This document shows, piece by piece, positions 15,791 to 24,380 of a DNA stretch of 64,000 bases (within the stretch, counting starts at the first letter, position 1; the number at the start of each line of letters is the position of its first letter). The stretch is from Stenotrophomonas tumulicola. Lineage in GTDB: Bacteria > Pseudomonadota > Gammaproteobacteria > Xanthomonadales > Xanthomonadaceae. The notes beneath the pieces are model-generated. The model was not told where the DNA came from and did no database searches. It saw only the letters and a list, made by a program, of their open reading frames with translations. The DNA lies in contig NZ_JACGXS010000002.1 in assembly GCF_014117215.1 (NCBI RefSeq), positions 186,001 to 250,000 of the forward strand, written 5' to 3'. The position numbers were made by a program, and so were the translations under genes.

Positions 15791-17815
15791 ATGCGTTCGA
15801 TTCATCAGATCCTGTGCAGCGCGGTGCTGATCGCATTGCCGTTGCTGGCCCAAGGGGCCGCCGTTCCCGCCGCCGCCGTACCGCCCACGACGATACCCGC
15901 GCCGGCTCCCACCCCGGTGGCGGCGACGCCGCCAGAGGCGAATGCCGTGGTGCCCCGAAGCACGCCGGCCTTGACCGGCGAGGATGCGGAAGCCTGGCTG
16001 GATGGATTCCTGCCCTACGCGCTGGCCAATGGGGACATCGCCGGTGCCGTCGTCGTCGTGGTGAAGGATGGCCAGGTGCTGCTGAAGAAGGGCTATGGCT
16101 ATGCCGATCTGGCCACGCGTACGCCGGTAGATCCGGATGGCACCCTGTTCCGGCCGGGTTCGGTGTCCAAGCTGTTCACCTGGACGGCGGTGATGCAGCT
16201 GGTCGGGCAGGGCAAGCTGGACCTGGACGCCGACGTCAACACATACCTCGATTTCCGGATTCCGGCACGTGACGGTGCGCCCGTGACGCTGCGGCAGGTG
16301 ATGACCCACACCACCGGCATGGAAGAGCAGATCCGCGGGCTGATCACCGCAGACGAGAATGAGGTCACGCCATTGGGCGATGCACTGAAGCATTGGGTGC
16401 CCGAACGCATCCATGTGCCCGGTGCCACGCCTGCCTACTCGAACTATGCCACTGCGCTGGCCGGCTACATCGTCGAGCGTGTGTCCGGCGAATCCTTCAA
16501 TGACTACATCGAAGGGCATATCTTCAAGCCGCTTGGCATGGACCATTCCAGCTTCCGCCAGCCGCTTCCGCCGGCCTTGCTTGCCGCCATGTCGAAGGGC
16601 TATGCCAAGGCCTCCGAAGCTGAGGCCAAGGACTATGAGTTCATCAGCCTGGCGCCGGCAGGCAGCCTGGCATCGACCGGTCCGGACATGGCGCGCTTCA
16701 TGATCGCGCACCTGCAGGACGGCGCTTACGGCCAGGCGCGGATCCTCGATGCGGCCACCGCGCAGCAGATGCATTCGACCGGGCAGGCCTCGGTCGGCCC
16801 ACTGAACCGGATGATGCTGGGCTTCTACGAAACCACGGTGAACGGCCACCGCGCCATCTCGCATGGCGGCGACACGCAATGGTTCCATAGCGACCTGCAG
16901 TTGTTCCTCGACGATGGAATCGGCCTGTTCGTGTCGATGAACAGTTCCGGGCGCGACGGTGCGACCGGGCATATCCGCTATGCGCTCTCGCGCGGATTTG
17001 CTGATCGTTACCTGCCCGGAAAGCCGGCCACGTCCACCGCGGTGGCGAAGGAGGAAGCCCAGCAGCATGCATCGCAGATCGCCGGCTCGTACACCAGCAG
17101 CCGTCGTCCGGACAGCAGCTTCCTGTCGCTGGCCAACCTGCTGGGGCCGATCAAGGTAGCCGCCAACGAGGACGGCACCATCAGCGTGACCGCTGCGATG
17201 GGGGTGGGTGGTGCGCCGAAGAAATGGCGCGAAGTCGCGCCGTACCTGTGGCAGGACACGACAAGTACCGATCGCCTGGCTGCCGACGTGGTTGACGGCA
17301 AGGTCACCCGCTTCAGCCTGGAGCCGTACGCGCCGATCATGGTGTTCGAGCGGCTGTCGAGCTGGCGCGCGTTGTCGATGCCGTTGCTGGGCGCCAGCCT
17401 GCTGGTGCTGCTGCTGACGGTGCTGGCGTGGCCGGTGTCGGCGCTCGTACGTCGCTACTACGGGGTGGGCTATGCATTGAGCGGGGCCGATGCGCGTGCC
17501 CACCGCCTGGTACGGATCGGCGCACTGTTGTCCCTGCTGGCGACCTCGGCTGCACTCGGCCTGGTGGTGGCCATGCTGAGCAAGCTGGAAATGACCAGCC
17601 CGGGCAATGACGGTCTCATCATCGCGATGCGCCTGTTCGCCACGGTGGCGCTGCCGGTCGGTGCCGTCATCGCGGTGTGGAATGCCTGGCATGTGCTGCG
17701 CGGCCGCCGCAAGTGGCTGGCCCGGCTGTGGGCGGTGCTGTTGGCGCTGGCCTGCCTGTTCCTGCTCTGGCTCGGGTTTGCCCACCACATCATCGGCTTT
17801 GGTGCGAACTACTGA
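15791..17815 (+). CDS. S12 serine hydrolase with four C-terminal membrane helices
   Basis: A 674-residue protein with a signal peptide (ILCSAVLIALPLLAQGA), a Pro/Ala-rich linker, a class C-type hydrolase domain, a beta-rich middle region, and four hydrophobic helices between about residues 520 and 670. The catalytic SxxK is SVSK at 124-127, and the Tyr motif YSN lies near 215. The active domain should face the periplasm, tethered to the inner membrane. S12 members include D-amino-acid amidases and D,D-peptidases, which fits the D-amino-acid genes around it. GGAGG lies 7 nt before ATG 15791. A long open frame extends upstream but crosses the promoter and is not used. Confidence 0.9.
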   Translation: MRSIHQILCSAVLIALPLLAQGAAVPAAAVPPTTIPAPAPTPVAATPPEANAVVPRSTPALTGEDAEAWLDGFLPYALANGDIAGAVVVVVKDGQVLLKKGYGYADLATRTPVDPDGTLFRPGSVSKLFTWTAVMQLVGQGKLDLDADVNTYLDFRIPARDGAPVTLRQVMTHTTGMEEQIRGLITADENEVTPLGDALKHWVPERIHVPGATPAYSNYATALAGYIVERVSGESFNDYIEGHIFKPLGMDHSSFRQPLPPALLAAMSKGYAKASEAEAKDYEFISLAPAGSLASTGPDMARFMIAHLQDGAYGQARILDAATAQQMHSTGQASVGPLNRMMLGFYETTVNGHRAISHGGDTQWFHSDLQLFLDDGIGLFVSMNSSGRDGATGHIRYALSRGFADRYLPGKPATSTAVAKEEAQQHASQIAGSYTSSRRPDSSFLSLANLLGPIKVAANEDGTISVTAAMGVGGAPKKWREVAPYLWQDTTSTDRLAADVVDGKVTRFSLEPYAPIMVFERLSSWRALSMPLLGASLLVLLLTVLAWPVSALVRRYYGVGYALSGADARAHRLVRIGALLSLLATSAALGLVVAMLSKLEMTSPGNDGLIIAMRLFATVALPVGAVIAVWNAWHVLRGRRKWLARLWAVLLALACLFLLWLGFAHHIIGFGANY

Positions 17816-17824
17816 TCCGATGCC

Positions 17825-17846
17825 GCCGGCGGCGGCTGCCGCCGGC
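17825..17846 (+). terminator. GC hairpin between serine hydrolase and dgcA genes
   Basis: A perfect 9-bp stem (GCCGGCGGC / GCCGCCGGC) with a 4-nt loop lies 9 bp after the hydrolase stop. There is no T-tract, so it more likely gives partial attenuation or 3'-end protection within the operon. Confidence 0.4.
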
Positions 17847-17866
17847 CCATTGCCCGTCTTCTTCCC

Positions 17867-18883
17867 ATGCGCGAGGCCGCCGTGCCCCTTCGACTTGAGC
17901 TGCATAACGAACCGCTGCCGATGTCGGCGCCATTCCGTATCGCCGGCCGTGTGTTCGAGGCGATGCCGGCGACGGTGGTGACATTGCGCGATGGCGCCCA
18001 TTCGGGCCGCGGCGAAGGCGCGGGCGTGTATTACAACGACGATCACCCCGACGGGATGCGGGCGACGCTGGAGGCGCTGCGTCCGCGCATCGAAGCGGGA
18101 CTGGACAGGGAAAGCCTGCGCAGCCTGCTGCCTGCCGGGGGCGCGCGCAATGCACTCGACTGTGCGTTGTGGGAACTGGAGGCGCAGCGCAGCGGCCTGC
18201 CGGCATGGCGGCTGGCCGGCCTGGAAGGCGTGCGCCCGTTGTTGACCACCTTCACCGTCGGCGCGGATGCACCGGAGGTCATGGCCGAGCGCGCCGCCGC
18301 CTATGTCCAGGCCCGGGCACTGAAGCTCAAGTTGACCGGCGAAGCGGCGCTCGATGCCGCCCGCGTCCGCGCCGTGCGGGCACGCTGCCCCGGCCCATGG
18401 ATCGGCGTCGATGCGAACCAGGGTTACGACGCCGCGTCGCTGCCGGCGTTGCTGCCGGTACTGGTCGAGGCAGGGATTTCGCTGCTGGAGCAGCCCTGCC
18501 GGCGTGGCAGCGAGAGTGACCTCGACGGCATCGAACACGTCGTGCCGTTTGCTGCCGATGAGAGCATCCTCGACCTCGCCGAGCTGGATGCGCGCCACCA
18601 TCGCTTCGATGTGATCAACATCAAGCTCGACAAGTGTGGTGGCCTGACCGAGGGCCTGATGATGGCGCGCCGCGCACGCGAACTTGGCAAACAGGTGATG
18701 GTGGGCAACATGTGCGGGACCAGCCTGGCGGCTGCGCCCGCGTTCGTGCTGGGGCAGTACTGCGATATCGTCGATCTGGATGGCCCCACGTTCCTGGTCC
18801 AGGATCGCACGCCATCGGTGCGTTACGAAGACGGATTCATCCACTGCGGCGATGAGGTATGGGGGCCACGGACCTCCCCATGA
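17867..18883 (+). CDS. dgcA: Enolase-superfamily racemase, DgcA-like (N-acetyl-D-Glu racemase/dipeptide epimerase)
   Basis: A 338-residue member of the muconate-lactonizing subgroup. The catalytic set is complete: KLK near residue 153, metal ligands in DANQGY near 184, EQP near 209 and ADES near 232, and the second catalytic Lys in KLDKCGG near 257. This dual-Lys architecture performs 1,1-proton transfer, as in dipeptide epimerases and DgcA, which converts N-acetyl-D-glutamate to the L form. A DgcN-like gene lies downstream at 24381, supporting DgcA. GTG 17882 with GAGG upstream is an alternative start. Its stop overlaps the transporter start as ATGA. Confidence 0.85.
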   Translation: MREAAVPLRLELHNEPLPMSAPFRIAGRVFEAMPATVVTLRDGAHSGRGEGAGVYYNDDHPDGMRATLEALRPRIEAGLDRESLRSLLPAGGARNALDCALWELEAQRSGLPAWRLAGLEGVRPLLTTFTVGADAPEVMAERAAAYVQARALKLKLTGEAALDAARVRAVRARCPGPWIGVDANQGYDAASLPALLPVLVEAGISLLEQPCRRGSESDLDGIEHVVPFAADESILDLAELDARHHRFDVINIKLDKCGGLTEGLMMARRARELGKQVMVGNMCGTSLAAAPAFVLGQYCDIVDLDGPTFLVQDRTPSVRYEDGFIHCGDEVWGPRTSP

Positions 18884-20151
18884 CTGCAATGGCCGAAGAT
18901 CATGGCAAGACCTGGTTCGGCCAGCCGCGTGGACTGACCATCCTGTTCCTGACCAACATGTGGGAGCTGTTCTCCTACTACGGCATGCGGACGATGCTGG
19001 TCTACTACATGACCAAGCACCTGCTGTTTGCGCAGGAAAAAGCGTCCTTCGTCTATGGAACCTACACCGCGATGGCGTACTTCACGCCCATCGTGGGGGG
19101 CGTGATCGCCGACCGTTATCTTGGCAAGCGCAATGCCGTGATCCTCGGCGGCAGCATCATGGCGTTTGGCCATTTCCTGATGGCGTTCGAGTCGATGTTC
19201 TTTCCTGCGCTGGCGACCATCGCGCTGGGCAACGGCTTGTTCCTTCCCAGCCTGCCCAGCCAGATCAACGACCTGTACGCCGCTGACGATCCTCGCCGCG
19301 GGCGCGCCTACAATGTCTACTACGTCGGGCTCAACATCGGCGGCTTGCTGGCGCCGCTGGTCTGCGGCACGCTCGGTGAACTCTACGGTTGGCATTACGG
19401 TTTCGGCGCAGCGGGCATCGGCATGTTCCTGGGCCTGGTGATCTACGTATGCGGCCGCCGCTACCTGCCACCGGAGCCGCCGCGCCTGCGTGTACCTGCT
19501 GCCGCAGCAGCCGCGCCGGCGCGCACGGATCCGCGGGTCTGGTGGCTGCTGCTCGGTGTCGGCCTGGCCGCGACGATCTTCCGCGGCGCCTACGAGCAGA
19601 TCGGCAATACCCTGCCGCTCTGGATCGACGGCAGCGTCGATCGCACGCTGGGCAGCCTTGTCGTGCCGATGACATGGTTCCAGTCGCTCAACCCCCTGCT
19701 GGTGATCGCGATGACGCCGTTGCTGCTGATGTACTGGCGGCGCCGTGCCGACCAGGGGCGCGAATCGTCGCCTGCCCGGCGCATGGCGTTGGGCGCACTG
19801 ATCGTGGCGGCGGCCTTCGTGCTGCTGGCGGCGGTTGCCGGCAGTGCAGGGGATTCCCGTGTCAGTGGACTCTGGCTGGTGGCCTTCTTCGTGGTGCTGA
19901 CCCTCGGCGAGCTGTACATCCTGCCGACGGGGCTGGGCCTGTTCGCCAAGCTGGCGCCACCACGATTGGGTGCCACGACGGTCGCGTCCTGGTTCCTGGC
20001 GATCTTCAGCGGCAGCCTGTTGGCCGGGCTCATCGGCACGCTGTGGTCGAAGACCAGCCATGCCGGTTTCTTCCTGCTGCTTGCCAGCCTGGCGGTGCTG
20101 GCCGCCGCACTGCTGTGGCGGCTGGACCGCCCGATACGCTCATTGCCATGA
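18880..20151 (+). CDS. POT/PTR-family peptide transporter with altered ExxER motif
   Basis: A 423-residue, 12-14 helix transporter of the proton-coupled oligopeptide family. The TM1 signature FSYYGMRTMLVYYM is clear. The preceding segment reads NMWELF where family members have E-x-x-E-R-F, so the first Glu and the Arg are missing. ATG 18880 is chosen because it overlaps the dgcA stop (ATGA); ATG 18859 is also in frame but has no spaced ribosome-binding site. It probably brings di-/tripeptides or N-acyl amino acids from the periplasm into the cell. The altered proton-coupling motif suggests a changed mechanism or substrate. Confidence 0.87.
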   Translation: MTAMAEDHGKTWFGQPRGLTILFLTNMWELFSYYGMRTMLVYYMTKHLLFAQEKASFVYGTYTAMAYFTPIVGGVIADRYLGKRNAVILGGSIMAFGHFLMAFESMFFPALATIALGNGLFLPSLPSQINDLYAADDPRRGRAYNVYYVGLNIGGLLAPLVCGTLGELYGWHYGFGAAGIGMFLGLVIYVCGRRYLPPEPPRLRVPAAAAAAPARTDPRVWWLLLGVGLAATIFRGAYEQIGNTLPLWIDGSVDRTLGSLVVPMTWFQSLNPLLVIAMTPLLLMYWRRRADQGRESSPARRMALGALIVAAAFVLLAAVAGSAGDSRVSGLWLVAFFVVLTLGELYILPTGLGLFAKLAPPRLGATTVASWFLAIFSGSLLAGLIGTLWSKTSHAGFFLLLASLAVLAAALLWRLDRPIRSLP

Positions 20152-20169
20152 CCTGACGGAGACCCGACC

Positions 20170-21873
20170 ATGCCGCGACTTCTACCGACCCTGCTTGCCC
20201 TTGCCGTGTGCGCCGCGTGCAACCCGGTGGCCGCTGCCGATGCACCGCCGCGCTATGACCTGTTGATACGCAACGGCGTGGTCCATGACGGCAGCGGCAG
20301 CGACCCGCAGCGCGTCGATGTCGCCGTGCAGGGCGACCGTATCGTCGCGCTGCTGCCACCGGGGCGGCCTGCCAGTGCACGGCAGCAGATCGATGCGCAT
20401 GGAATGGCAGTAGCGCCGGGGTTCATCAACGTGTTGAGCTGGGCGACCGAATCGCTTATCGCCGATGGCCGGGGAGTCAGTGACAGCAAGCAGGGCGTGA
20501 CGCTGGAGATCTTCGGCGAAGGATGGTCGATGGGGCCGGTCAATGCGCGGATGAAGGCAGATGCCTTGAAGCAGCAGGCCGACATCCGCTACGACATGCC
20601 ATGGACCACGCTGGGTGGCTACCTGGAGCATCTGCAGCAGCGTGGCATCACGCCGAATGTCGCTTCGTTCATTGGCGCGACCACGGTACGCATCCACGAA
20701 CTGGGCGAGGACGACGTCAAGCCCAGCGCCGAACAGCTCGGCCGGATGCAGGACGTGGTACGGCAGGCGATGCGCGAGGGAGCGCTGGGCGTGGGCAGCT
20801 CGTTGATCTATCCGCCCGCCACGTTTGCCGACACCGACGAACTGATCGCGCTGGCCAAGGCGGCGGCGGAGTCCGGTGGCGGCTATATCTCGCACATGCG
20901 CAGCGAGGCCGACCGCCTGCTTGAGGCGGTTGACGAGACGATCGCCATCGCACGTGCCAGCGGCCAGCGTGCCGAGGTCTACCACTTGAAGGCCGCCGGC
21001 GAGAGGAACTGGCCGAAGATGCAGCAGGCGATCGACAGGATTGCCGCGGCGCGCAGCGAGGGCCTGGCGGTGAGCGCCGACATGTATGTGTATACCGCCG
21101 GCGGGACCGGCCTGACCGCCAGCCTGCCGCCATGGGTGCAGGCCGGTGGCCACGACGCGATGATCCAGCGGCTCAAGGAGCCCGCCACCCGCGCGCGCGT
21201 GGTGGCTGAGATGCGCAACCCCGACGTGCCGTGGGAGAACCTGCGGCTGCTCGCAGGATCGGACGAGCGGCTGCTGCTGCTCGAGTTCAAGAGCGAGGCG
21301 CTGAAACCGCTGAGCGGCAAGTCGCTGGCTGCCATCGCGCGCGAACGTGGCACCTCGGTCGAAGACACCGCGATCGACCTGATCATCGAGGACGACTACC
21401 GCATCGGCACGGCCTACTTCCTGATGAGCGAAGAGAACATCGAGCTCGGCCTGAAGCAGCCCTGGGTCAGCCTGGGCTCTGATGCGGAGTCGTCGGCACC
21501 GGAGGGCGTGTTCCTGCAATCCGGCACGCATCCACGCGCGTACGGCAACGTGGCGCGCTTCCTTGGCCACTACGTCCGCGACCGCAAGCTGATGTCACTG
21601 CAGGAGGGCATCCACCGGCTTACCGGCCTGCCAGCCAGCAACTGGAAGCTGGCCGACCGCGGATGCCTGCGCGTGGGATGCCACGCCGACATTGTTGTCT
21701 TCGATCCAGCCACCATCGCCGACCACGCAACCTACGACCAGCCCCGTCAGTACGCGAGCGGCGTCAGCGACGTGTTCGTCAACGGCGTACAGGTGGTGCG
21801 CGCCGGCGAACACACCGGCGCTACGCCCGGGCGCGTGGTCCGTGGCCCCGGCTGGGTGGCAGGCGCTGAATAG
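20170..21873 (+). CDS. D-aminoacylase-like amidohydrolase, exported, variant metal site
   Basis: A 567-residue amidohydrolase resembling N-acyl-D-amino-acid deacylases. The N-terminus is a signal peptide with Cys residues (LALAVCAAC), possibly a lipoprotein. Later active-site elements are retained: SHMRSE, EVYHLKAAG and the Asp of LGSDAES, plus the C-terminal composite domain. The family HxH metal motif in GFID-x-HTH is replaced by GFINVLSWATES, and the NCG cysteine segment is replaced by FGEGW. The enzyme may therefore use a one-metal or different centre. It lies 18 bp after the POT gene in the same operon. It could cleave N-acyl-D-amino acids or D-residue amides in the periplasm. Confidence 0.85.
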   Translation: MPRLLPTLLALAVCAACNPVAAADAPPRYDLLIRNGVVHDGSGSDPQRVDVAVQGDRIVALLPPGRPASARQQIDAHGMAVAPGFINVLSWATESLIADGRGVSDSKQGVTLEIFGEGWSMGPVNARMKADALKQQADIRYDMPWTTLGGYLEHLQQRGITPNVASFIGATTVRIHELGEDDVKPSAEQLGRMQDVVRQAMREGALGVGSSLIYPPATFADTDELIALAKAAAESGGGYISHMRSEADRLLEAVDETIAIARASGQRAEVYHLKAAGERNWPKMQQAIDRIAAARSEGLAVSADMYVYTAGGTGLTASLPPWVQAGGHDAMIQRLKEPATRARVVAEMRNPDVPWENLRLLAGSDERLLLLEFKSEALKPLSGKSLAAIARERGTSVEDTAIDLIIEDDYRIGTAYFLMSEENIELGLKQPWVSLGSDAESSAPEGVFLQSGTHPRAYGNVARFLGHYVRDRKLMSLQEGIHRLTGLPASNWKLADRGCLRVGCHADIVVFDPATIADHATYDQPRQYASGVSDVFVNGVQVVRAGEHTGATPGRVVRGPGWVAGAE

Positions 21874-21902
21874 CGTGCCTGCCACTTTATTCTCCAAATG
21901 TG

Positions 21903-21945
21903 TTGACAATTCTCTAATCAGGATCATTATCGCCAATCAGGATAT
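21903..21945 (+). promoter_or_regulatory. Shared promoter/operator element, copy 2
   Basis: This 43-nt sequence matches 15681-15724 at all but about three positions, including a 13-nt identical start (TTGACAATTCTCT). It has two exact AATCAGGAT copies at 21916-21924 and 21935-21943. The element ends 67 nt before the receptor ATG, compared with 66 nt for copy 1, so both units probably share promoter and operator. Confidence 0.75.
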
Positions 21946-22012
21946 GTCTGTGCGTGGCGGCGGGGGCCGCAGCCAGACCACCGCTGATCCAACGTCGCCC
22001 GGGAGAGCAGGC

Positions 22013-24319
22013 ATGACCCAGTTCCAGTCCGCACGGCCGTGGTACCGCAAGCAACTTTCCCTGGCGATTGCCGGCGCATTGGCGTGTTGCAGTGCACCTG
22101 CGTTGGCGCAGGACGCGATGACGCTCGACACGGTGGTGGTGACCGCCAACAAGCGCGTGGAGAACGTCCGCGAGGTCGGCGCTTCGATCAGCGTGATCGG
22201 CGAGCGCCAACTGGAGAACATCGGCGCGGTTTCGCTGTCCGACTATGCCGCCTACATTCCCGGGCTGCAGGTGCAGAACGAGGGCAGCCCCGGCCTGACC
22301 CGGGTATCGCTGCGCGGGATTTCCGCACTGTCTTCGGGTGCGACGGTGTCCACCTACATCGACGACGTGCCGGTTGGATCCAGCGGCATCTACCAGGGCG
22401 CGAGCGGGCTGATGCTCGACCTGCTGCCGTACGACATCAGCCGGGTCGAAGTGCTGCGTGGCCCACAGGGCACGCTGTACGGCGCCGGGGCCATCGGTGG
22501 CCTGCTCAAGTACGTCACGCGCGCACCGGAGGTGGCAGGTGAGGAAACGCGTGTCGGCTTCGGCCTGCGCTCGGTGCAGGGCGGCGGGCAGGAGTGGAAC
22601 GCACGCTTCGGCGCCAGCCTGCCGTTGAAGGAGGATCGCCTGGGCCTGCGCATGAGCTTCGCGCGCAATGGCATCGCCGGCTTCACCGACAATGCGGTCG
22701 ATGGACGCAAGGACATCAACGATGGCGACCAGATCGGTGCGCGCACCGCGCTGTCCTGGGACGGAGATGCGTTTGATCTTGGCCTGTCGGTGCTGCACCA
22801 GCGCACCCGCAGCGATGACCGTGCCGGCGTGGCACTGGATGCCGATACCCTTGCCCCGTTGTTTGGCGAGCAGGTTGATGTGGCGTGGCAGCCGCGGCCC
22901 TTCTCCAAGGACCTGACCCTGACCTCGCTCAGCCTGGACTGGGACCTGGGCTGGGGCAACTTCGTGTCGGCGACCGGGTGGTCGCAGACCGACACGGTCG
23001 ACCAGATCGATTCGACGGTGCAGTTCGGCGAGGTTGCCGACCTGCTGGCCGGACTGCCGGAACCGGGCAGCTCTTCGGTGCGCTACAGCTTCGATCTCGA
23101 CAAGATCACCCAGGAGCTCCGCCTGGTGTCGAAGACCGGCGGAAAATTCGAATGGATGGTGGGCGGCTTCTACACCAGGGAAGATGCGCTGCAGAGCCAG
23201 TTCGCGCGGTTGGACCAGCGCGATGGTTCGCCCTTGCCGGCGCCGTTTGATGACATGTTCGGTACGCTGGCGATCATCAACCTGCCGAGCACCTACAAGG
23301 AATATGCGTTGTTCGCCAACGGTTCCTGGCGTTTCGGCGAGCGCTTCAAGATCGATGTGGGCATGCGCCAGGCACGCAACGACCAATGGTTCAGCCAGAA
23401 CGTACCGACCGGCATCCTTGCGCCGATTGGCGATGCACCGGGTGAATCCAGCGAGGATGTCTTCACCTGGAGCCTGAGTCCGCAGTTCAAGCTGTCCGAC
23501 AGCGTGATGCTGTATGCGCGCGCGGCCACCGGCTACCAGCCCGGCGGCCCGAACGTTGCGTTGCTTGGCATGCCGCCGCAGGTCGATTCGTCGATGCTCG
23601 ACAGCTACGAGATCGGTGTGAAGTCCCAGTTCGCCGACCGCCGGGTGACGTTCGATCTGTCCGTGTTCCGCATCGACTGGGAGGACATCCAGGTAGCTTC
23701 TTCGTTCAATGGCATCGGCGGCCTGGTCAACGGCGGCGAGGCCACCAGCAAAGGTGTCGAGCTGACCTCGCTGTTCAGCGTGACCGACGCGCTGACGCTG
23801 GGCCTCAATGCCGCCTATACCGATGCCAGCCTGAAGGAGGATTTCGATCCGACCGTCATCCCGCAGGGCGACTTCGACGTGATCCTGTGGACGGGCCTGG
23901 CAGGTGACCGCATGCCCTATACGCCACGGTTGTCGTGGACGGCGACGGCCGAGTACGCCTTCTCCACCGCCGGCGGCCTTACCGGCCAGGTAGGCGGTGC
24001 CTTCCGCTGGACAGGCGAGCGGCTCAACGACACCACCGAACGCCAGCGCATCACCGCACCGGGTGATCCGGACACGCAGTTGGCGCCGGACGACATCACC
24101 GCGCCGCTGAAACTGGGGAGCTATCGCGCACTCGATCTGTATGCCGGCATCGGTCGGGGCAGCTGGGAACTTCGCGCTTACGTCAACAACGTGACCGGGG
24201 AGAATGCGTGGCTGACGATGGCGCCTGTTTCCGGCGCGCTGTCGGGCGTGACCTCCCGGGTATCGGCGGTACCCATCCAACCACGGACCTTCGGGCTCGA
24301 GGTTGACCTGCGTTTCTGA
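22013..24319 (+). CDS. TonB-dependent receptor of the D-amino-acid/peptide locus
   Basis: A complete 768-residue receptor: signal peptide ending in APALAQ, TonB-box region near TLDTVVVTANKR, plug domain (VEVLRGPQGTLYGAGAIGG near residue 150), and a beta-barrel ending in VDLRF. ATG 22013 follows GGGAGAGCAG. The frame is open far upstream but that part overlaps the previous gene and the promoter. No Fur-like box was seen; instead the gene carries the same element as the serine hydrolase at 15791, so it is expected to respond to the same substrate. It likely imports a D-residue-containing peptide or cell-wall fragment across the outer membrane. Confidence 0.92.
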   Translation: MTQFQSARPWYRKQLSLAIAGALACCSAPALAQDAMTLDTVVVTANKRVENVREVGASISVIGERQLENIGAVSLSDYAAYIPGLQVQNEGSPGLTRVSLRGISALSSGATVSTYIDDVPVGSSGIYQGASGLMLDLLPYDISRVEVLRGPQGTLYGAGAIGGLLKYVTRAPEVAGEETRVGFGLRSVQGGGQEWNARFGASLPLKEDRLGLRMSFARNGIAGFTDNAVDGRKDINDGDQIGARTALSWDGDAFDLGLSVLHQRTRSDDRAGVALDADTLAPLFGEQVDVAWQPRPFSKDLTLTSLSLDWDLGWGNFVSATGWSQTDTVDQIDSTVQFGEVADLLAGLPEPGSSSVRYSFDLDKITQELRLVSKTGGKFEWMVGGFYTREDALQSQFARLDQRDGSPLPAPFDDMFGTLAIINLPSTYKEYALFANGSWRFGERFKIDVGMRQARNDQWFSQNVPTGILAPIGDAPGESSEDVFTWSLSPQFKLSDSVMLYARAATGYQPGGPNVALLGMPPQVDSSMLDSYEIGVKSQFADRRVTFDLSVFRIDWEDIQVASSFNGIGGLVNGGEATSKGVELTSLFSVTDALTLGLNAAYTDASLKEDFDPTVIPQGDFDVILWTGLAGDRMPYTPRLSWTATAEYAFSTAGGLTGQVGGAFRWTGERLNDTTERQRITAPGDPDTQLAPDDITAPLKLGSYRALDLYAGIGRGSWELRAYVNNVTGENAWLTMAPVSGALSGVTSRVSAVPIQPRTFGLEVDLRF

Positions 24320-24380
24320 GCGCGCGCCTTCCGCATTCCTGCCGATGGTGGCCGTCATCTCCATACCCCGAGACCAGCGC

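Noticed and set aside
15716..18889. Very long open frame on the minus strand opposite the serine hydrolase and dgcA genes
   Set aside because: Low-complexity His/Gln/Arg-rich product typical of antisense frames in GC-rich DNA; the plus strand carries intact catalytic motifs.
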